From: CAIZGX01 sp046048875
GTDB taxonomy: Bacteria; Bacteroidota; Bacteroidia; Flavobacteriales_D; Sanyastnellaceae
Length of the DNA: 64,000 nt
Assembly (NCBI GenBank): GCA_046048875.1
Contig: JBJOFG010000002.1
Location: 248,001 to 312,000 of the forward strand
Direction of reading: 5' to 3'
In this document: positions 63,403 to 64,000 of the stretch, piece by piece
How positions within the stretch are numbered: the first letter of the stretch is position 1
Layout: every line of letters begins with the position of its first letter
Notes under the pieces: generated by a model
The model's input: only the letters and a program-made list of their open reading frames with translations
What the model was told of the DNA's origin: nothing
Databases searched by the model: none
Made by a program: the position numbers and the translations under genes

Positions 63403-63475
63403 TACCCCCGCCGTGACTCGAACACGGATTAGCTGTTTAGGAAACGGCCGTTTTATCCTGTTAAACTACAGGGGC
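63403..63475 (-). tRNA. tRNA-Arg (anticodon CCU)
   Basis: A 73-base cloverleaf on the minus strand: acceptor GCCCCTG with CGGGGGT (7 pairs, including G-U and U-G), D arm GTTT/AAAC, T arm CCGTG-TTCGAGT-CACGG and discriminator A at 63403. The anticodon CCT is at 63441-63439 in loop TTCCTAA. The anticodon stem GCCGT/ACAGC has one C-A mismatch at its third pair. The 3' CCA is not encoded, as usual for Bacteroidota. The gene reads AGG codons. Confidence 0.92.
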
Positions 63476-63507
63476 ATTGATTTAATTACAAATCTCGATA
63501 AAATATA

Positions 63508-63536
63508 GTTGTCGAAAGTAATTCATCTTATTTTTG
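63508..63536 (+). promoter_or_regulatory. Promoter of the MbnP-family gene
   Basis: GTTG (63508-63511), a 17-base spacer and TATTTTTG (63529-63536) match the Bacteroidota -33/-7 layout. ATG 63541 follows after 4 bases, so the transcript would be leaderless. Confidence 0.58.
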
Positions 63537-63540
63537 ATGT

Positions 63541-64000
63541 ATGAAAAAAATAATCTTTCTTGCCCTTGCATGCAGCGCACTTTTTATCTCTTCATGCCGA
63601 AAAGACCTTGGCACGAAGTGTAAATCCTTCACGCGCGTGAGTGTGACAAATATGGTGGGGGACAAAGAATTTCATTTAGATAGTACCTACACGAACGCAG
63701 CCGGAGAAGATTATTATGCCTACATGCTCAAGTATTACTTCTCGCACATGGCCTTGGTGAATGAAAACGGTGAGCGTGTTGAGTTGTATGCCCATGAATT
63801 AATAGATCATGCTGTACCTTCTTCAATGCAACTCGATCAAGTTGAAATTCCGGATGGTCACTATACTGCTTTAGAATTCAATTTAGGTGTTGACTCTCTT
63901 CACAACCATACAGGAGATCAAGCCGGAGATTTAGACCCTCTTTATGGAATGATTTGGACCTGGAATACTGGGTACATTTTCTTCAAACAAGAAGGTTACT
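63541..64000 (+). CDS. MbnP-family lipoprotein (3' truncated by the window)
   Basis: 153 residues are visible and the frame is still open at base 64000. MKKIIFLALACSALFISSC ends in a lipobox. The body matches the MbnP family (first described beside methanobactin genes): FHLDSTYTNAAGEDYYAYML, LEFNLGVDSLHNHTGDQAGD, LDPLYGMIWTWNTGYIFFK. Conserved Trp and His residues bind copper in characterised members; whether this protein does is not shown. In many Bacteroidota MbnP is followed by a di-haem peroxidase (MbnH-type) gene, which would lie beyond the window. The gene has its own promoter 4 bases upstream. Confidence 0.88.
   Translation, partial: MKKIIFLALACSALFISSCRKDLGTKCKSFTRVSVTNMVGDKEFHLDSTYTNAAGEDYYAYMLKYYFSHMALVNENGERVELYAHELIDHAVPSSMQLDQVEIPDGHYTALEFNLGVDSLHNHTGDQAGDLDPLYGMIWTWNTGYIFFKQEGY

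Overview
The window comes from a gliding- or secretion-type Bacteroidota chromosome, most likely order Flavobacteriales. Supporting signs are many type IX secretion (T9SS) C-terminal sorting domains, a TonB-dependent receptor with an N-terminal carboxypeptidase-regulatory domain, promoters of the TAnnTTTG type instead of TATAAT, weak Shine-Dalgarno signals, an FtsZ ending in NNPFLHDNVD, an IPExxxVDY-family gene just ahead of pyruvate kinase, and a CzcA-type pump fused to its outer-membrane factor. The family-level assignment is inference. The window is almost entirely coding; no gap without a gene reaches 300 bases. I saw no insertion sequence, phage gene or CRISPR array.

Bases 1-43903 are mostly housekeeping. 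In order: an alpha-oxoamine synthase fragment; a T9SS exported CxxCH protein; pyruvate dehydrogenase E2 and E1-alpha; a cyclophilin-pheS operon; small envelope proteins; a Fur-family regulator; ftsZ; metG; an LD-carboxypeptidase; the IPExxxVDY gene with pyk; an ACC-deaminase-like enzyme; a small DUF5522 protein; a porin; hutU; a heavy-metal efflux operon (small protein, CusA-OMF fusion, CusB) running into aroB; valS; an exported esterase; a tonB - small membrane protein - PstS-like lipoprotein - TPR lipoprotein cluster; an acidic coiled protein with rsmI and lysS joined by ATGA overlaps; and a leftward ppk - ppx - thioesterase - giant outer-membrane protein operon.

Bases 43968-63248 form a leftward block of exported proteins. 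Four of them (48746-45297, 53809-52481, 57981-56896, 58828-57983) share an N-terminal domain of about 250 residues built around VEKYY and TYRVYVDL motifs, which I cannot match to any named domain. Three of the four, plus a TonB-dependent receptor, a FISUMP-domain lipoprotein and a small outer-membrane barrel, lie in one tight six-gene operon (58828 to 51091). This operon is the best candidate for an undescribed envelope system. It is flanked by a PKD protein, an Ig/dockerin-like protein, an exported protein with a dockerin-like tail, and a 1421-residue multidomain protein. The window ends with a tRNA-Arg(CCU) and the start of an MbnP-family lipoprotein gene.

Two genome-wide habits stand out. 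Several rightward genes that face a convergent neighbour place their intrinsic terminator inside the neighbour's coding sequence. Several genes have a TAnnTTTG promoter element only 4-6 bases ahead of the start codon, which predicts leaderless or nearly leaderless mRNAs.
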